Of a stretch of 64,000 nucleotides of DNA, positions 8,281 to 18,378 are shown one piece after another. The position numbers were made by a program, and so were the translations under genes. Numbering within the stretch: the stretch's first letter is position 1; each line of letters starts with the position of its first letter. Source of the DNA: Humisphaera borealis. Its GTDB lineage: Bacteria; Planctomycetota; Phycisphaerae; Tepidisphaerales; Tepidisphaeraceae. The stretch lies in assembly GCF_015169395.1 (NCBI RefSeq), contig NZ_CP063458.1, forward strand, positions 2,170,001 to 2,234,000, given 5' to 3'. The notes beneath the pieces are model-generated. The model worked only from the letters and a program-made list of their open reading frames with translations, was not told where the DNA came from and did not search any database.

Positions 8281-11256
8281 TCACTCGACGAACAAAAACT
8301 CATTGCTGTTCATGATCGCCCGGGTCACTACGGCCAAGCCATGCGCTTCGACCACCTTTTTCGCCGCGGCGACCTCATCATCGCCGGGGACGCGACCGAC
8401 ACTCAGGCGATAGACCTCTTTGATTCGCGCTTCGACGTCCGTCGTCTCGCGTTCGATGCGTGCCGCCATCGCCTGGGCCGATCGCAGCATCGTCGCGTTG
8501 TTAAGCAGCGCCAGCGCCTGCAACGGCGTATTGCTCACGGCACGCCTCGGCGAAGTCGCCGACGGATCGGGGCAGTCGAGGGCGTCCAAAAGGCCGCTAC
8601 GGGCACCCCGGGCGATGGCGCGGTACAGCGTCCGCCGATTGGACCCCGGTGCGTTCTCCATCGGCGCGTACTCGTGCGTGATCGTTCCCCTGGCCTTGCT
8701 GATGACAAAATCGCTGAAGCCCGGCCCGCCCACTTGCAGGCCCAACTCGCCCGACAACGCCAGCACGGTGTCGCGCACTGTCTCGGCGTCCATGCGGATC
8801 GGTGACTTGCGCCAAAGCAGGCGGTTGTCGGCGTCGATCGCCAGCGCGGCGGGGTTGGTTCGCGACGACTGGCGATAGGTCGCCGACGTCACGATTAACC
8901 GATGCATCGCCTTGAGGCTGAACTTCTGGCGGACCAGCTCGTCGGCAAGGTAGTCGAGCAACTGCGGGTGCGACGGCCGACCGCCACTGAAACCAAAGTC
9001 GTTGGGCGTATCGACGATGCCTACCCCGAAATGGTAGTGCCACAGGCGATTGACGATCACGCGCTTGGTCAGCGGGTTGGCCGGGTCGGCGATCCAGTTG
9101 GCCAGGGCCGCTCGGCGGTCAACGTCAGGGGTATCGGCGGCGAGCGCGAAGTCGGCCTTCACACCCGCGACGGCTGCCAATCCGCCGGGAAGCGCCGGCT
9201 CGGCCGGTTGCTGCGGATTGCCGCGAACCAGCAGGAACGTCGGCTCCGGCGGCCTGGGCGAGACTGCATACACCTTGCCGCCGGTGCCTGACGACAGCTT
9301 GGCGTCCTGTTCGATCTGCTGCACGAGGCCGCGCCGGCGGTCACGCTGCGCCGGCGTCAGTTCCGCCTCGACCTGGGCCACCGAAATAAAATCACTGCCG
9401 GCTTGAGACGAAGCTTCGACCTCGGCCTCGGTCAGCGCCCGATCGTAAATCGCCGCCCGCTGGATGACACCGGCGAGCATCCGATTCCCGCCAGCCGGAC
9501 TGTGGCGCATGCCGAACAGAATCTCCGCCTCCCCGGCCTCGTAGTCGGCGACGTTCGAGGCACGGTAGCCGCGGCCGTAAGGTTTGCCGTCGCGGTACGC
9601 GGTAATCGTTCCGTCATCGGCGTAGGTGATCGCAACGTGAACGAATCGCTGGGCGGCATCAGTATCTGCCGGGCCGCCATTGTCCTGGGTGCGCTGGAAA
9701 TTGTTACTTCCGGCCATCCATCGGCCGGCCTGCCGTTCGCCGTAAACGACAGAATCGAATACCGCACCGGAGGTCTGAATCCCGATCACCCCGCCCCCGG
9801 ATTGCTGCAGGTTCGACAGCTTGACCCAGGCCTCCAGTGTTTTGGCACGCAGGTTCTTCCCGATCGGGCCGGCCGCGGCGAACGCGGCTTTACCGTCGAG
9901 CACCAGCCCTTCGTCCGACAGTCGCGCCCCCGGCGACAGATGGATGTTCAAGTTCCCGTACTGGTCTTTGCCGCCGGTACGAAAGTCCCACCGCGCAAGT
10001 GCCGGCGGCGGCTCGGCCGGTCGGCCGCCTCGCGCGGCGAGAATCTTCTGCCGTGCCGGCGTTTCGATCGACGCCAGTTCTGCGGTGGCCGCCGCCAGCC
10101 GTGCTTTGGCTTCGGCGACCTGTTCGCGCGGCAACGGCAGGTCACGCACGCCGTGTCGCACGCCCGCGACGGCCGCCGTCAATTGGTAATACTCTTTCTG
10201 CGATACCGGATCGAACTTGTGGTCGTGGCAGCGGGCGCACTGCACAGTCAGGCCGACGAACGTCTGGCCGATCGTGCCCACGATGTCTTCGAGCTCGTCC
10301 TGCCGGACCACCTTCCGCATGACCTGGCTGATCTGGCCCTGGCCGACGGAATCGAACGCGCCGGCGACCAGAAACCCCGTCGCCGACAGTGCCGCCGCGT
10401 CGCCCGGCTGCAGGACGTCGCCGGCGATCTGCAACTTCACGAACTGGTCGTAAGGCAGGTCGCTGTTGATCGCATCCACCACCCAGTTGCGATACGGCCA
10501 GGCATCGGGGCGGAACTCATCGTGCTCAAAACCGTTGCTCTGACCGAAGCGGACGACATCGAGCCAGTGCCGCGCCCACCGCACGCCATGCTGCGGCGAA
10601 GCGAGCAGGCGATCGACGAGTTTTTCGTACGCGTCGGGAGCGGGATCGGCGACAAAGGCATCGACTTCGGCAGGCGATGGCGGCAAACCGGTCAGGTCGA
10701 ACGACAGTCGCCGGATCAGCAGCCGCTTGTCGGCCTCGGGGCTCGGCGGCAGTCCCTTTTGCTCGAGCGTGGAAAGCACGAAAGGATCGATCCCGTTCCG
10801 AACCCACCCGCCCTGCTTGACCGCAGGGACACTCGGCCGCACCACCGGTTGCAACGACCACCAGTCGCGGCCGGCGCGCTTGTCGGTGCTTCGGGAAAAC
10901 GGATCGATCGGATCGGTGCCCCAAGTCGCCCCCGCATCCACCCATGCTCGCAGAATCGCCCGTTCTTCCGGCGGAAGCGGCTTCTTGGGCGGCATTTCGT
11001 TTTCGGCGATGACTTCCCACAGCCTGCTCTTGTCGGCTTTGCCGGCAACGATGACAGGGCCTTCGTCAGTCCCCGCCATCGCCCTGGCCTTGCGCGACAG
11101 GTCGAGGTGGCCCTTAGGATCGGCTCCTCCGTGACAGTCGATACACCGCGACAGGAGTATCGGCGCCACATCGCGGTCGAAGTCCGGCGCGGCGGTTGCC
11201 GCCTGCCCGGCGAGCAACAGCAACGCGAAAATGGCAAATCGTTTGAGTTGCGGCAT
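8281..11256 (-). CDS. PSCyt1-PSCyt2-LamG-PSD1 planctomycete cytochrome protein
   Basis: A 991-residue exported protein. Domains in order: signal peptide; PSCyt1 with heme motif CIDCH (Cys38, Cys41, His42) and the partner-Met region MPPKKPLPP; PSCyt2 (about 135-340) ending in the second heme-like motif CARCHDHKFDP near 338; a concanavalin/LamG-type insert (about 424-605, with RFVHVAITYADDGTITAYRDGK); and PSD1 (about 715 to the end, with LANWIADPANPLTKRVIVNRLWHYHFG). These proteins are planctomycete hallmarks with no proven activity; a role in extracellular carbohydrate oxidation or binding is inferred. The ATG at 11256 starts a good signal peptide; an ATG at 11289 is the alternative. It is divergent from a second PSD1 gene. 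Confidence 0.9.
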   Translation of the reverse strand: MPQLKRFAIFALLLLAGQAATAAPDFDRDVAPILLSRCIDCHGGADPKGHLDLSRKARAMAGTDEGPVIVAGKADKSRLWEVIAENEMPPKKPLPPEERAILRAWVDAGATWGTDPIDPFSRSTDKRAGRDWWSLQPVVRPSVPAVKQGGWVRNGIDPFVLSTLEQKGLPPSPEADKRLLIRRLSFDLTGLPPSPAEVDAFVADPAPDAYEKLVDRLLASPQHGVRWARHWLDVVRFGQSNGFEHDEFRPDAWPYRNWVVDAINSDLPYDQFVKLQIAGDVLQPGDAAALSATGFLVAGAFDSVGQGQISQVMRKVVRQDELEDIVGTIGQTFVGLTVQCARCHDHKFDPVSQKEYYQLTAAVAGVRHGVRDLPLPREQVAEAKARLAAATAELASIETPARQKILAARGGRPAEPPPALARWDFRTGGKDQYGNLNIHLSPGARLSDEGLVLDGKAAFAAAGPIGKNLRAKTLEAWVKLSNLQQSGGGVIGIQTSGAVFDSVVYGERQAGRWMAGSNNFQRTQDNGGPADTDAAQRFVHVAITYADDGTITAYRDGKPYGRGYRASNVADYEAGEAEILFGMRHSPAGGNRMLAGVIQRAAIYDRALTEAEVEASSQAGSDFISVAQVEAELTPAQRDRRRGLVQQIEQDAKLSSGTGGKVYAVSPRPPEPTFLLVRGNPQQPAEPALPGGLAAVAGVKADFALAADTPDVDRRAALANWIADPANPLTKRVIVNRLWHYHFGVGIVDTPNDFGFSGGRPSHPQLLDYLADELVRQKFSLKAMHRLIVTSATYRQSSRTNPAALAIDADNRLLWRKSPIRMDAETVRDTVLALSGELGLQVGGPGFSDFVISKARGTITHEYAPMENAPGSNRRTLYRAIARGARSGLLDALDCPDPSATSPRRAVSNTPLQALALLNNATMLRSAQAMAARIERETTDVEARIKEVYRLSVGRVPGDDEVAAAKKVVEAHGLAVVTRAIMNSNEFLFVE

Positions 11257-11394
11257 AAGAAGTGAAACCGGATCGCAGAATGGTCGCATCAACCTGCGAA
11301 CGTGACAAGGGAAACCTAAAACGCGTCGGGGATAACGTCGCCAGGAGTTGGGCGTATTGAATTGGCGTCGATCTTGGTCGAACTGGCGAGCAAC

Positions 11395-14334
11395 ATGAAT
11401 CACCCCCGCTCGATCTACGCCTGCACAGCTCTGGTCATCACCCTGGTGACCGCTGCAACCGCCGTGGTCGCCGAAGCGCCCAAACCCGATCCCGCCGGCG
11501 TGGCGTTCTTCGAGCAGAAAGTCCGGCCGGTCCTCGTCGAACACTGCTACGAATGTCACAGCGCCTCGGCGAAGAAGGTCCGCGGCGGCCTACTGCTCGA
11601 TTCCCGCCCGGGCTGGCAAAAAGGTGGCGACTCGATGACACCGGCGATCGTGCCGGGCGACCCCGCCAGGAGCCTGCTCATCCGCAGTATTCGCCACGAA
11701 ACCGAAGACCTGGCGATGCCGCCGAAGAAGCCGAAGCTGCCCGACGGTGTGATTGCCGACCTGTCGGCGTGGGTGAAGATGGGCGCGCCCGACCCCCGCG
11801 ACGGCACAGCCGCTACCGCCAAGCGGGCTGACAAGGATTGGTGGTCGCTGCAGCCACTGTCCAAGCCCGTGCCGCCCGCCGTCGCCGATGTTCCGGCCGC
11901 GTGGGCCGAAAGTCCGATCGACAGTTTCATCTTCGCGAAGCTCGCCGCGGAAGGGCTGAAGCCCAACCCGCCAGCCGATGCGCGTGTGTTAGTCCGCCGA
12001 ATGACGTACGACGTCATCGGCCTTCCGCCGACCCAGGCCGAGACCGATGCGTTCATCGCCGCGTACACGATCGACCCGCGGAAGGCCGTTGAAGCGCTCG
12101 CCGACCGATTGCTCGCCTCGCCCCACTACGGCGAACAGTGGGGCCGCCACTGGCTTGATGTCGTCCGCTTCGGCGAAAGCAACGGGTTCGAACGCAACTT
12201 CATCATCGACGACCTCTGGCCGTTCCGCGATTACGTGATTCGATCGCTCAACGAGGACAAGCCGTTCAACCGGTTCATCGTCGAGCATCTTGCCGGTGAC
12301 GTCGTCGGGAAGGACGACCCGAGCGTCGAAGTGGCGACGGCGTTTATCGTCGCCGGGCCGTACGACGACGTCGGCAACCAGGACCCGGTCGCAAAGGCCA
12401 ACATCCGCGCGGCGACACTCGACGACCCGATCACAGCAACCGCCAGCGCGTTCCTGGGCCTGACGATCAACTGCGCCCGCTGCCACAACCACAAGTTCGA
12501 TCCGATCCCGGCGGAAGACTACTACCGCATTCGGGCGGCGTTTGAGGGGATCGAGCATGGCCGACGGGTGGTGGCTTCGAAACAGGAACGGGAAGAGTAC
12601 ACAGCCGCGACGAAGACTCTGAACCAGGACCGAGCCCGACTGACAGCAGAGAAGACGAAGATCGAGGCTGAGATCAACGCCCGCGCGGCGACGGCGGCCG
12701 CCGGCCGCAAGTTCAGCCGGCCCAAGGTCGACCCGCGCGAGACGGCCGATCGCTTTACGCCGATCGAGGCCCGCTACGCGAAACTGATCCTGCACGCCCA
12801 CACCGGCAATCCCCGCAGCGCGGCCGGCTCGCGGCTTGGCGAAGTGGAGATCTGGACGGCCGAAAGCCCGGCCGGCAAGAGCTTCAACGCCGCAGCGGCC
12901 TCGGCAGGCGCGACGGCAACAGGTGCCCGGTCGCGGCAGGCCGCCGACTTCCCCGATGCCTACGGTCCGCAACTGACGATCGACGGCAAGCTCGGCGAGC
13001 AGTGGTTCATCGGCACCCCCGCCGAGCTGACGATCACCTTCGCCAAGGCCGAATCCATCGATCGCCTGGTGTTCATCAACACCCAGAGCGTTGACCCTTC
13101 GCAGAAAAAGGCGACCGGCGAAACGCCTTGCGAGTACGAGTTGCAAACGTCGCTGGACGGCAAACAGTGGGTCACCGTCACGTCCGGCGCTGACCGGGAA
13201 CCCTGGTCGCCGGAACACGGGCTCCAGCGGCTCAGGCGGGAAGTGACGACCGAGAACGAACGCACAGCATTGGCGAAGCTCGATCGGGACTTGGCCGCGG
13301 TGCAGGCCAAGCTCGATGCCGTTCCGCCGCTGCGGCAGGTGTGGGCCGGCAAGTTCAACCAGCCGAAGGACAAGACGTTCCTCCAAAAGGGTGGCGACCC
13401 GATGAAGCCGGCGGCGGAAGTCACCGCCGGCAGTCTTGCGGTACTCGACCGTGTCGCGCCGGCGTATTCGTTGTCCGCCGAAACGCCCGAATCGCAGCGC
13501 CGATTGGCGCTGGCCAACTGGATCGCCAGCGACAGCAACGCACTGGTGCTGCGCGTGCTGGCCAACCGCGTCTGGCACTACCATTTCGGCACGGGCATCG
13601 TCGATACCCCCGGCGATTTCGGCTACCTCGGCGGACAGCCGACCCATCCCGAACTGCTCGACTGGCTCGCCGGCCGCCTGCTGCATCACGGCTGGAAGCT
13701 CAAACCGCTGCACCGCGAGATTCTGCTGTCACAGGCGTACCTGCAATCGTCGGCATCGCGCGACGACGGCTCGAAGAAGGACAAGGACGCCCGGTTGCTC
13801 TGGCGCTTCCCGCCACGGCGACTGGCGGCCGAGGAAATCCGAGACACCATGCTCGCCGTCAGCGGCAAGCTGAACACGACCCCCGGCGGTCCAGGGTTCC
13901 GGCTTTATCGCGTTATGCAGGACAACGTCAGCACCTACTTCCCCCTCGACAAGCACGGCCCGGAGACGTACCGCCGGGCGGTTTATCACCAGAACGCGCG
14001 AGCGAGCGTGGTCGATCTGCTGACGGAGTACGACCTTCCCGATACCGCATTCGCCGCGCCAAGGCGGGCCAGGACGACCAGCCCGCTGCAGGCGCTGACG
14101 CTGCTGAATCACAGCTTCACCATCGACATGGCGGCCGCGCTCGCCGACCGCGTAGCCGGCGATCTCGATCGCCGTTCGACTGCGGAGAAAGTCGATCGCG
14201 TTTACTCCTTCGTCTTCCAACGAGCACCGACCGATGACGAACGCGCAGCTGCGGTCAAGCTCGTCGAGATGCACGGACTGAAGGCGCTATGCCGAGCGAT
14301 GCTGAACGCGAATGAGTTGCTGTTCGTCGAATGA
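11395..14334 (+). CDS. PSCyt1-PSCyt2-discoidin-like-PSD1 planctomycete cytochrome protein
   Basis: A 979-residue exported paralogue of the preceding gene. Signal peptide at 1-27; PSCyt1 with CYECH (Cys51, Cys54, His55); PSCyt2 with [11 protein letters not shown] near residue 360. A middle domain (about 462-598: [44 protein letters not shown]) resembles an F5/8-type carbohydrate-binding beta sandwich rather than the LamG insert of its neighbour. PSD1 occupies about 698 to the end. A Lys/Glu/Ala-rich helical stretch near 405-440 looks like a coiled coil. The start was moved to the ATG at 11395, because the longer frame begins with TTG and adds no signal sequence. The 138 bp to the divergent gene must hold both promoters. 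Confidence 0.9.
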   Translation: MNHPRSIYACTALVITLVTAATAVVAEAPKPDPAGVAFFEQKVRPVLVEHCYECHSASAKKVRGGLLLDSRPGWQKGGDSMTPAIVPGDPARSLLIRSIRHETEDLAMPPKKPKLPDGVIADLSAWVKMGAPDPRDGTAATAKRADKDWWSLQPLSKPVPPAVADVPAAWAESPIDSFIFAKLAAEGLKPNPPADARVLVRRMTYDVIGLPPTQAETDAFIAAYTIDPRKAVEALADRLLASPHYGEQWGRHWLDVVRFGESNGFERNFIIDDLWPFRDYVIRSLNEDKPFNRFIVEHLAGDVVGKDDPSVEVATAFIVAGPYDDVGNQDPVAKANIRAATLDDPITATASAFLGLTINCARCHNHKFDPIPAEDYYRIRAAFEGIEHGRRVVASKQEREEYTAATKTLNQDRARLTAEKTKIEAEINARAATAAAGRKFSRPKVDPRETADRFTPIEARYAKLILHAHTGNPRSAAGSRLGEVEIWTAESPAGKSFNAAAASAGATATGARSRQAADFPDAYGPQLTIDGKLGEQWFIGTPAELTITFAKAESIDRLVFINTQSVDPSQKKATGETPCEYELQTSLDGKQWVTVTSGADREPWSPEHGLQRLRREVTTENERTALAKLDRDLAAVQAKLDAVPPLRQVWAGKFNQPKDKTFLQKGGDPMKPAAEVTAGSLAVLDRVAPAYSLSAETPESQRRLALANWIASDSNALVLRVLANRVWHYHFGTGIVDTPGDFGYLGGQPTHPELLDWLAGRLLHHGWKLKPLHREILLSQAYLQSSASRDDGSKKDKDARLLWRFPPRRLAAEEIRDTMLAVSGKLNTTPGGPGFRLYRVMQDNVSTYFPLDKHGPETYRRAVYHQNARASVVDLLTEYDLPDTAFAAPRRARTTSPLQALTLLNHSFTIDMAAALADRVAGDLDRRSTAEKVDRVYSFVFQRAPTDDERAAAVKLVEMHGLKALCRAMLNANELLFVE

Positions 14335-14350
14335 TGTTTCCAACGGGATT

Positions 14351-14466
14351 GTCAGTGACACGGGCTTCCAGCCCCCTGCGAGCGACGCAGGACGCAGAAA
14401 ACGATTCGTCTCAACGCCACCAGTTCGGGACGCACCCAGCACGGGCTGGAAGCCCGTGTCACTGAC
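14351..14466. repeat. Perfect 24-bp inverted repeat pair
   Basis: Arms 14351-14374 and 14443-14466 are perfect reverse complements, 68 bp apart, each with an internal GGGCT-TCC-AGCCC mini-hairpin. The element lies between a PSD1 gene and its DUF1501 partner, the same relative position as the 8103-8275 element. Confidence 0.9.
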
Positions 14467-14496
14467 AGAGCCGCCCGTCCATGCAGAGGTCATCGA

Positions 14497-15930
14497 ATGT
14501 GGTCATCCGGAATAAACCTCGCCCGTCGTCGCCTGCTCGGTCAGATGTCCACCGGTCTGACCGGTGTCGCCCTCGCTCGACTGCTGGGCGGCGACGTCGC
14601 AGGCGCGGCCGATGCCGCCGAGGCGGCCCGCAAGCCCCACCATCCCGCCAAAGCGAAGCAGGTGTTGCAGATCTTCTGTCCCGGTGCGGCGTCGCATGTC
14701 GACCTTTGGGACTACAAGCCGTCGCTCTGGAAGTACAACGGCAAGCCGCTGCCCGGCGATCCGGGCATTCCCAGCTTCCAGGGCAAGAACGGCAATCTCA
14801 TGCAGTCCCCGTGGCCATTCGCCCCGGCGGGTAAGAGCGGGAAAATGATCTCCTCGATGCTGCCGAACATGGCGGCGCATGTGGACGACATCGCGTTCGT
14901 TCACTCGATGACATCGCGAACCAACACCCACGGTCCGGGGTGCATTTTCATGAACTCCTGCTTTACGCGGGAAGGTTTTCCTTCGGCCGGGTCGTGGGTG
15001 AGTTACGCACTGGGCAGCCTGAACGACAACCTGCCGACGTACATCGCGATCCAGGACGTCCGCGGCGAACCGCCCAACGGCAAGGCCAACTGGAACAACG
15101 GTTTTCTGCCGGCGCAGCACCAGGCCGTCGCCATCGCGGCGCAACAGAACCTTCGCAATCTCGCGACGCCGGCTGGCATCAGCCGGGACGAAGAGGCGGC
15201 GACACGCGACTTTCTGCGGACCATCAACGCCAAACACGCCGAGGCCCGTGCGGGCAACGATGAACTGACTGCGCGCATGTCGGCATACGAACTGGCTGCC
15301 CGCATGCAGATGGCGACCCCGGAGGTCGCCGACCTGTCGCGCGAGCCGGCGGAAGTTCACACCCTCTACGGCACCGACGACAAGAACGCCCTTAAGGCGG
15401 CGTATGCCCGCAATTGCCTGCTCGCCCGGCGGTTTCTGGAGAAGGGTGTGCGGTACGTCAGTCTTTACTGCGCCTCTCGCGCCAGTGCCGTGGACGGCCT
15501 GCTCAACTGGGACGCGCACAAGACGCTCAAGAGCGACTACGAGCGGCACTGCCCCGTTTTCGACCAGCCGACGGCGGCGCTGCTGACCGACATGAAACGC
15601 CGGGGCATGCTGGACGATGTGCTGGTGATCTGGTGTACCGAGTTCGGCCGCATGCCCACGCACCAGGAAGGCACATCCGGCCGCGACCACAACCCCGACG
15701 CATTCACGGCGTGGATGATGGGTGCGGGCATCAAGGGTGGCGTCAGCTACGGCGCGACGGACGAATTCGGCCGTCGCAGCGCCGAGAAGATCGCCACGCC
15801 CTACGACTTCTATGCCACCATCCTGCACCTGCTGGGGCTCGATCACGAGAAGCTGACGTACTACCACAACGGCGCGGCCCGCAGGCTGACGGATGTCCAT
15901 GGCCATGTCATTGGGGATGTGCTGGCGTAA
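14497..15930 (+). CDS. DUF1501 family secreted protein (PSD1 partner 2)
   Basis: A 477-residue protein with a twin-arginine-like start (ARRRLLGQMSTGLTGVALARLL). Family blocks: IFCPGAASHVDLWDYKP (about 59-75), HGPGCIFMNSCFTREGFPSAGSW, VLVIWCTEFGRMPTHQEG, GRDHNPDAFTAWMMGAGI, and C-terminal LLGLDHEKLTYYHNGAARRLTDVHG. It is clearly paralogous to the DUF1501 protein at 6656-8083. The ATG at 14497 follows AGAGG at good spacing. It lies downstream of the PSCyt/PSD1 gene on the same strand, so the two loci form a mirror-image pair of two-gene modules. Confidence 0.9.
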   Translation: MWSSGINLARRRLLGQMSTGLTGVALARLLGGDVAGAADAAEAARKPHHPAKAKQVLQIFCPGAASHVDLWDYKPSLWKYNGKPLPGDPGIPSFQGKNGNLMQSPWPFAPAGKSGKMISSMLPNMAAHVDDIAFVHSMTSRTNTHGPGCIFMNSCFTREGFPSAGSWVSYALGSLNDNLPTYIAIQDVRGEPPNGKANWNNGFLPAQHQAVAIAAQQNLRNLATPAGISRDEEAATRDFLRTINAKHAEARAGNDELTARMSAYELAARMQMATPEVADLSREPAEVHTLYGTDDKNALKAAYARNCLLARRFLEKGVRYVSLYCASRASAVDGLLNWDAHKTLKSDYERHCPVFDQPTAALLTDMKRRGMLDDVLVIWCTEFGRMPTHQEGTSGRDHNPDAFTAWMMGAGIKGGVSYGATDEFGRRSAEKIATPYDFYATILHLLGLDHEKLTYYHNGAARRLTDVHGHVIGDVLA

Positions 15931-15943
15931 CGCGAGCCACGGC

Positions 15944-17107
15944 TCAGGAAGCGACGGCCGCCGTGATCGCCTTCATCGCCGCCAGGTAAGCGCCGGCGGT
16001 TTCTTCGCCCTGACCGCCGTACGAGGCAAACTGGACGACCGCCAGTTCCGCCGCCGGATTGATGTGAACCCGCTGCCCGAACCGCCCGCTCAGTTGCAGT
16101 GACCCGTCACCGTCATTGACGTGAAAGACGCCATTGCGATAGCTGAAGCCCGGTCGGCCGATCGCGATGTTGCCGCGGGCGAACCGTTCGGCCGCGGCGG
16201 CATTGTCGGCGTGGGGGGCCAGCCACCGCTCGATCGCGCCGGCAGCGATCGCCTGGCGGCCGCCGGTCATTCCCCGGTTGCGAATCAGTTCGGCGAAGCG
16301 GGCCAGGTCGGCGACCGACGAACTGAACCCGCCGCTGGCCTGGGCGGATTGGGCCGAGTCCACGATCACCGTCGCTTCATGCTCCATGCCCGCTTTCGAC
16401 CAGATCTCCTCGCCGACCAGTTGCGGCCAGTGCTTTCCAGTCGCATTGCAGATCGCCCAGGCGACCGATTCGGAGGGGCTGTTGATGTAACGAAAGGTCG
16501 TTCCGTGCGGGGTCGGGGAAGGCCGGCCGATGCGGGGGAGAAAGTCGCGAATAGTCGTCGGAACGCCCCCGGCGTTCGGCAGCAGACCGACCGCCATCAT
16601 CCAGTGCATCTCCGTCACCTCTGCCGGCCAATCGACGGCCACTTCCATGTCCAGGTTTTGCTGGATTGTCGCCACGCCGAACGGAGAGCCCGACAGTTCC
16701 GGCACGTACGCCGACAGCGGCTTGCCCAGGTCGAGAACCCCGCGATCGGCCAGGATCAAAGCCAGCACCCCGTTGATCGACTTGGTCATCGACGCCCACT
16801 GGTGGGGCTGGTCGATCGTCATCCCTTCGAACCATCGTTGGTAGACGATCTGCCCGCGGTGCAGCACCAGGAAGGCGTCGATCTTCGATCGGTGAAGGAA
16901 GTCGATCAGGCGGAGTGTTTGCCCGTTGTCGGCGAATGTCAGTTCATCCAGCTCGAACTCCGGACCGGCAGGCAGGGGATCGGATCGGGTAGCACCGCGT
17001 TCCACTATTGCGTACGGAACGACCTGCCGGCTGTGGCGAAGTGCCCAGCGGAGGTTTTGCGGCAAGAGCCAGTTGTCGCGAGTGACGGTGGAAGGATCGT
17101 GCGGCAC
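15944..17107 (-). CDS. Serine hydrolase, beta-lactamase class C / penicillin-binding fold
   Basis: A 387-residue enzyme of the esterase/beta-lactamase-C superfamily. The SxxK nucleophile motif is Ser106-Met-Thr-Lys109 (WASMTKSINGVLALIL), and the YxN motif is Tyr207-Ile-Asn209 (FRYINSPSES). The C-terminal beta strand HINPAAELAVVQFASYG is where the third motif sits. No signal peptide is evident. It starts with GTG at 17107, preceded by AGAAGG. It is convergent with the DUF1501 gene (13 bp between stops). Physiological substrate unknown; esterase or D-aminopeptidase activity is possible. Confidence 0.85.
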   Translation of the reverse strand: MPHDPSTVTRDNWLLPQNLRWALRHSRQVVPYAIVERGATRSDPLPAGPEFELDELTFADNGQTLRLIDFLHRSKIDAFLVLHRGQIVYQRWFEGMTIDQPHQWASMTKSINGVLALILADRGVLDLGKPLSAYVPELSGSPFGVATIQQNLDMEVAVDWPAEVTEMHWMMAVGLLPNAGGVPTTIRDFLPRIGRPSPTPHGTTFRYINSPSESVAWAICNATGKHWPQLVGEEIWSKAGMEHEATVIVDSAQSAQASGGFSSSVADLARFAELIRNRGMTGGRQAIAAGAIERWLAPHADNAAAAERFARGNIAIGRPGFSYRNGVFHVNDGDGSLQLSGRFGQRVHINPAAELAVVQFASYGGQGEETAGAYLAAMKAITAAVAS

Positions 17108-17176
17108 CGATGCCTTCTATACGCGGACTTGAGCTCGCCGAAAAGTGAACTCCCCCGACGCGGCAGTCTACGAAAT

Positions 17177-17221
17177 GAGCCCCGAGGCCCTCGACACACG
17201 CAGTGTCTTGACCCGGGGCTC
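17177..17221 (-). terminator. Hairpin terminator downstream of the TPR lipoprotein gene
   Basis: Outer arms GAGCCCCG (17177-17184) and CGGGGCTC (17214-17221) pair perfectly, with an inner ACAC/GTGT pair. The element lies just past the minus-strand stop at 17260 and is followed by ATTTCG on that strand. Confidence 0.5.
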
Positions 17222-17259
17222 TATTCGTCAGCGACGCGCTGCGTCGCGTGGCAGTTCAT

Positions 17260-17988
17260 TCAGTGCATCGCGTCGAGCCGGGCCTGCGCGTCGCGCAGGT
17301 TGGGGGCCAGCTCGATCGCCTTCTTGTATTCGATCTTTGCCTGCTCCTTGCGGCCCATCGATTCGTAGACGCTGGCGAGGTTGTAATGGACTTCGCCTTC
17401 GCCGAGGACCGTCTGCATCTGCAGGATTGCCTCGTTGAAGCGCTCCTTGCGGGCGAGCATCAGGCCGTAGTTCACGCGGCAGGCGGCGTTGGTCGGCTCA
17501 CGCTGGATGCCTTTGCGGTAGGTGTTCTCGGCCTCGGTCGTGCGTCCGGCCAGCTCGTAGGCGAACCCGAGGTTGGCATAGGCCGTTGCTTCGCCTTTGG
17601 ATGCTTCGACGTACTTGCTGAACGTCTCAATGGCGCTGTTGAACTGCCGCTGCTTCACCTGCACGATACCGGTCCGGTACAGCGAGTCTTTGTGCCTGGG
17701 GTCGAGCTTGAGCGCCTTGGCGTACTGGTCCATCGCCATCGGCAGGTTGCCCTGACCTTCGGCGAACTGGCCGGCGGCGAAGTGGGTGTCGGCGTTGATC
17801 GGCACTTCCTTGCCGGCTTCGAAGTCGTCACGCGGCGCCTGCCGCTGCCGCAGTTCCTCGGCAGATGCCGATCCGGCCTGCCGGCCGGAGGGGGCGGCCC
17901 CGCCGCAACCGGTCAACAGCCCGGCGGCGCTGGCGACAGTGAAGGTTGCCAGGATGAACTTTGCGAAGATGGGCAGGCGATGGGTCAC
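17260..17988 (-). CDS. TPR-repeat lipoprotein
   Basis: A 242-residue protein with a lipoprotein signal (FAKFILATFTVASAAGLLTGC, lipobox L-T-G-C), followed by at least four tetratricopeptide repeats. Examples are GNLPMAMDQYAKALKLDP, RQFNSAIETFSKYVEAS, GRTTEAENTYRKGIQREP and GRKEQAKIEYKKAIELAP. It is probably a membrane-anchored protein-interaction scaffold. No ATG precedes the signal peptide; the GTG at 17988 has GAGG 8 nt upstream and gives a proper signal. It is divergent from the oxidase locus across a 390-bp gap, so it could help oxidase or cell-envelope assembly, but that is only positional. Confidence 0.82.
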   Translation of the reverse strand: MTHRLPIFAKFILATFTVASAAGLLTGCGGAAPSGRQAGSASAEELRQRQAPRDDFEAGKEVPINADTHFAAGQFAEGQGNLPMAMDQYAKALKLDPRHKDSLYRTGIVQVKQRQFNSAIETFSKYVEASKGEATAYANLGFAYELAGRTTEAENTYRKGIQREPTNAACRVNYGLMLARKERFNEAILQMQTVLGEGEVHYNLASVYESMGRKEQAKIEYKKAIELAPNLRDAQARLDAMH

Positions 17989-18378
17989 GGCGTTGCCTCG
18001 AAAAAGCGGGTTCGTTCGGCAGGACGATCCACCAGGGCGATCTGCCTGCAGGGGATTTCGCGCCGGCCCGTAAGACGGGCGATTCGGCAGGCGACAAACC
18101 TTCACGAACCGACTATCGGTCTCGCGGCAGGGGCGACTCAAGTAGTGGCCCCACCGACCGATAAGGGGTCGCTCCGCAAGACTGTTAAACTGTCGCCCGG
18201 TCGCAAGTCGGCAACAGTCGGCGATGTTCGATCCGGTTCCATCGTTGAACAACGTGACGTGTCCATTACAGTATGAGCCGTGCGGGAACGACGCCTGTCA
18301 GCGTCCCACCGCCGCCGACACCATTGGTGAAGGGTCGGCGATTCGACCCCTTTGATCCCCCTCGCAGGAGTGAAACTC
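17989..18378. other. 390-bp divergent control region before the oxidase locus
   Basis: No convincing ORF. It holds a small hairpin GCCCGT-AAG-ACGGGC and the candidate promoter listed at 18245-18272. Nothing else is recognised. Confidence 0.5.
18245..18272 (+). promoter_or_regulatory. Candidate sigma-70-type promoter of the cytochrome oxidase locus
   Basis: TTGAAC (18245-18250), a 16-bp spacer, then TACAGT (18267-18272). It would start transcription near 18279, about 100 nt before the first cupredoxin-like gene. It is identified from consensus alone. Confidence 0.35.

Noticed and set aside
9403-11265. 620-residue plus-strand ORF
   Set aside because: Antisense of the PSCyt/PSD1 gene, whose heme motifs and domains are clear.
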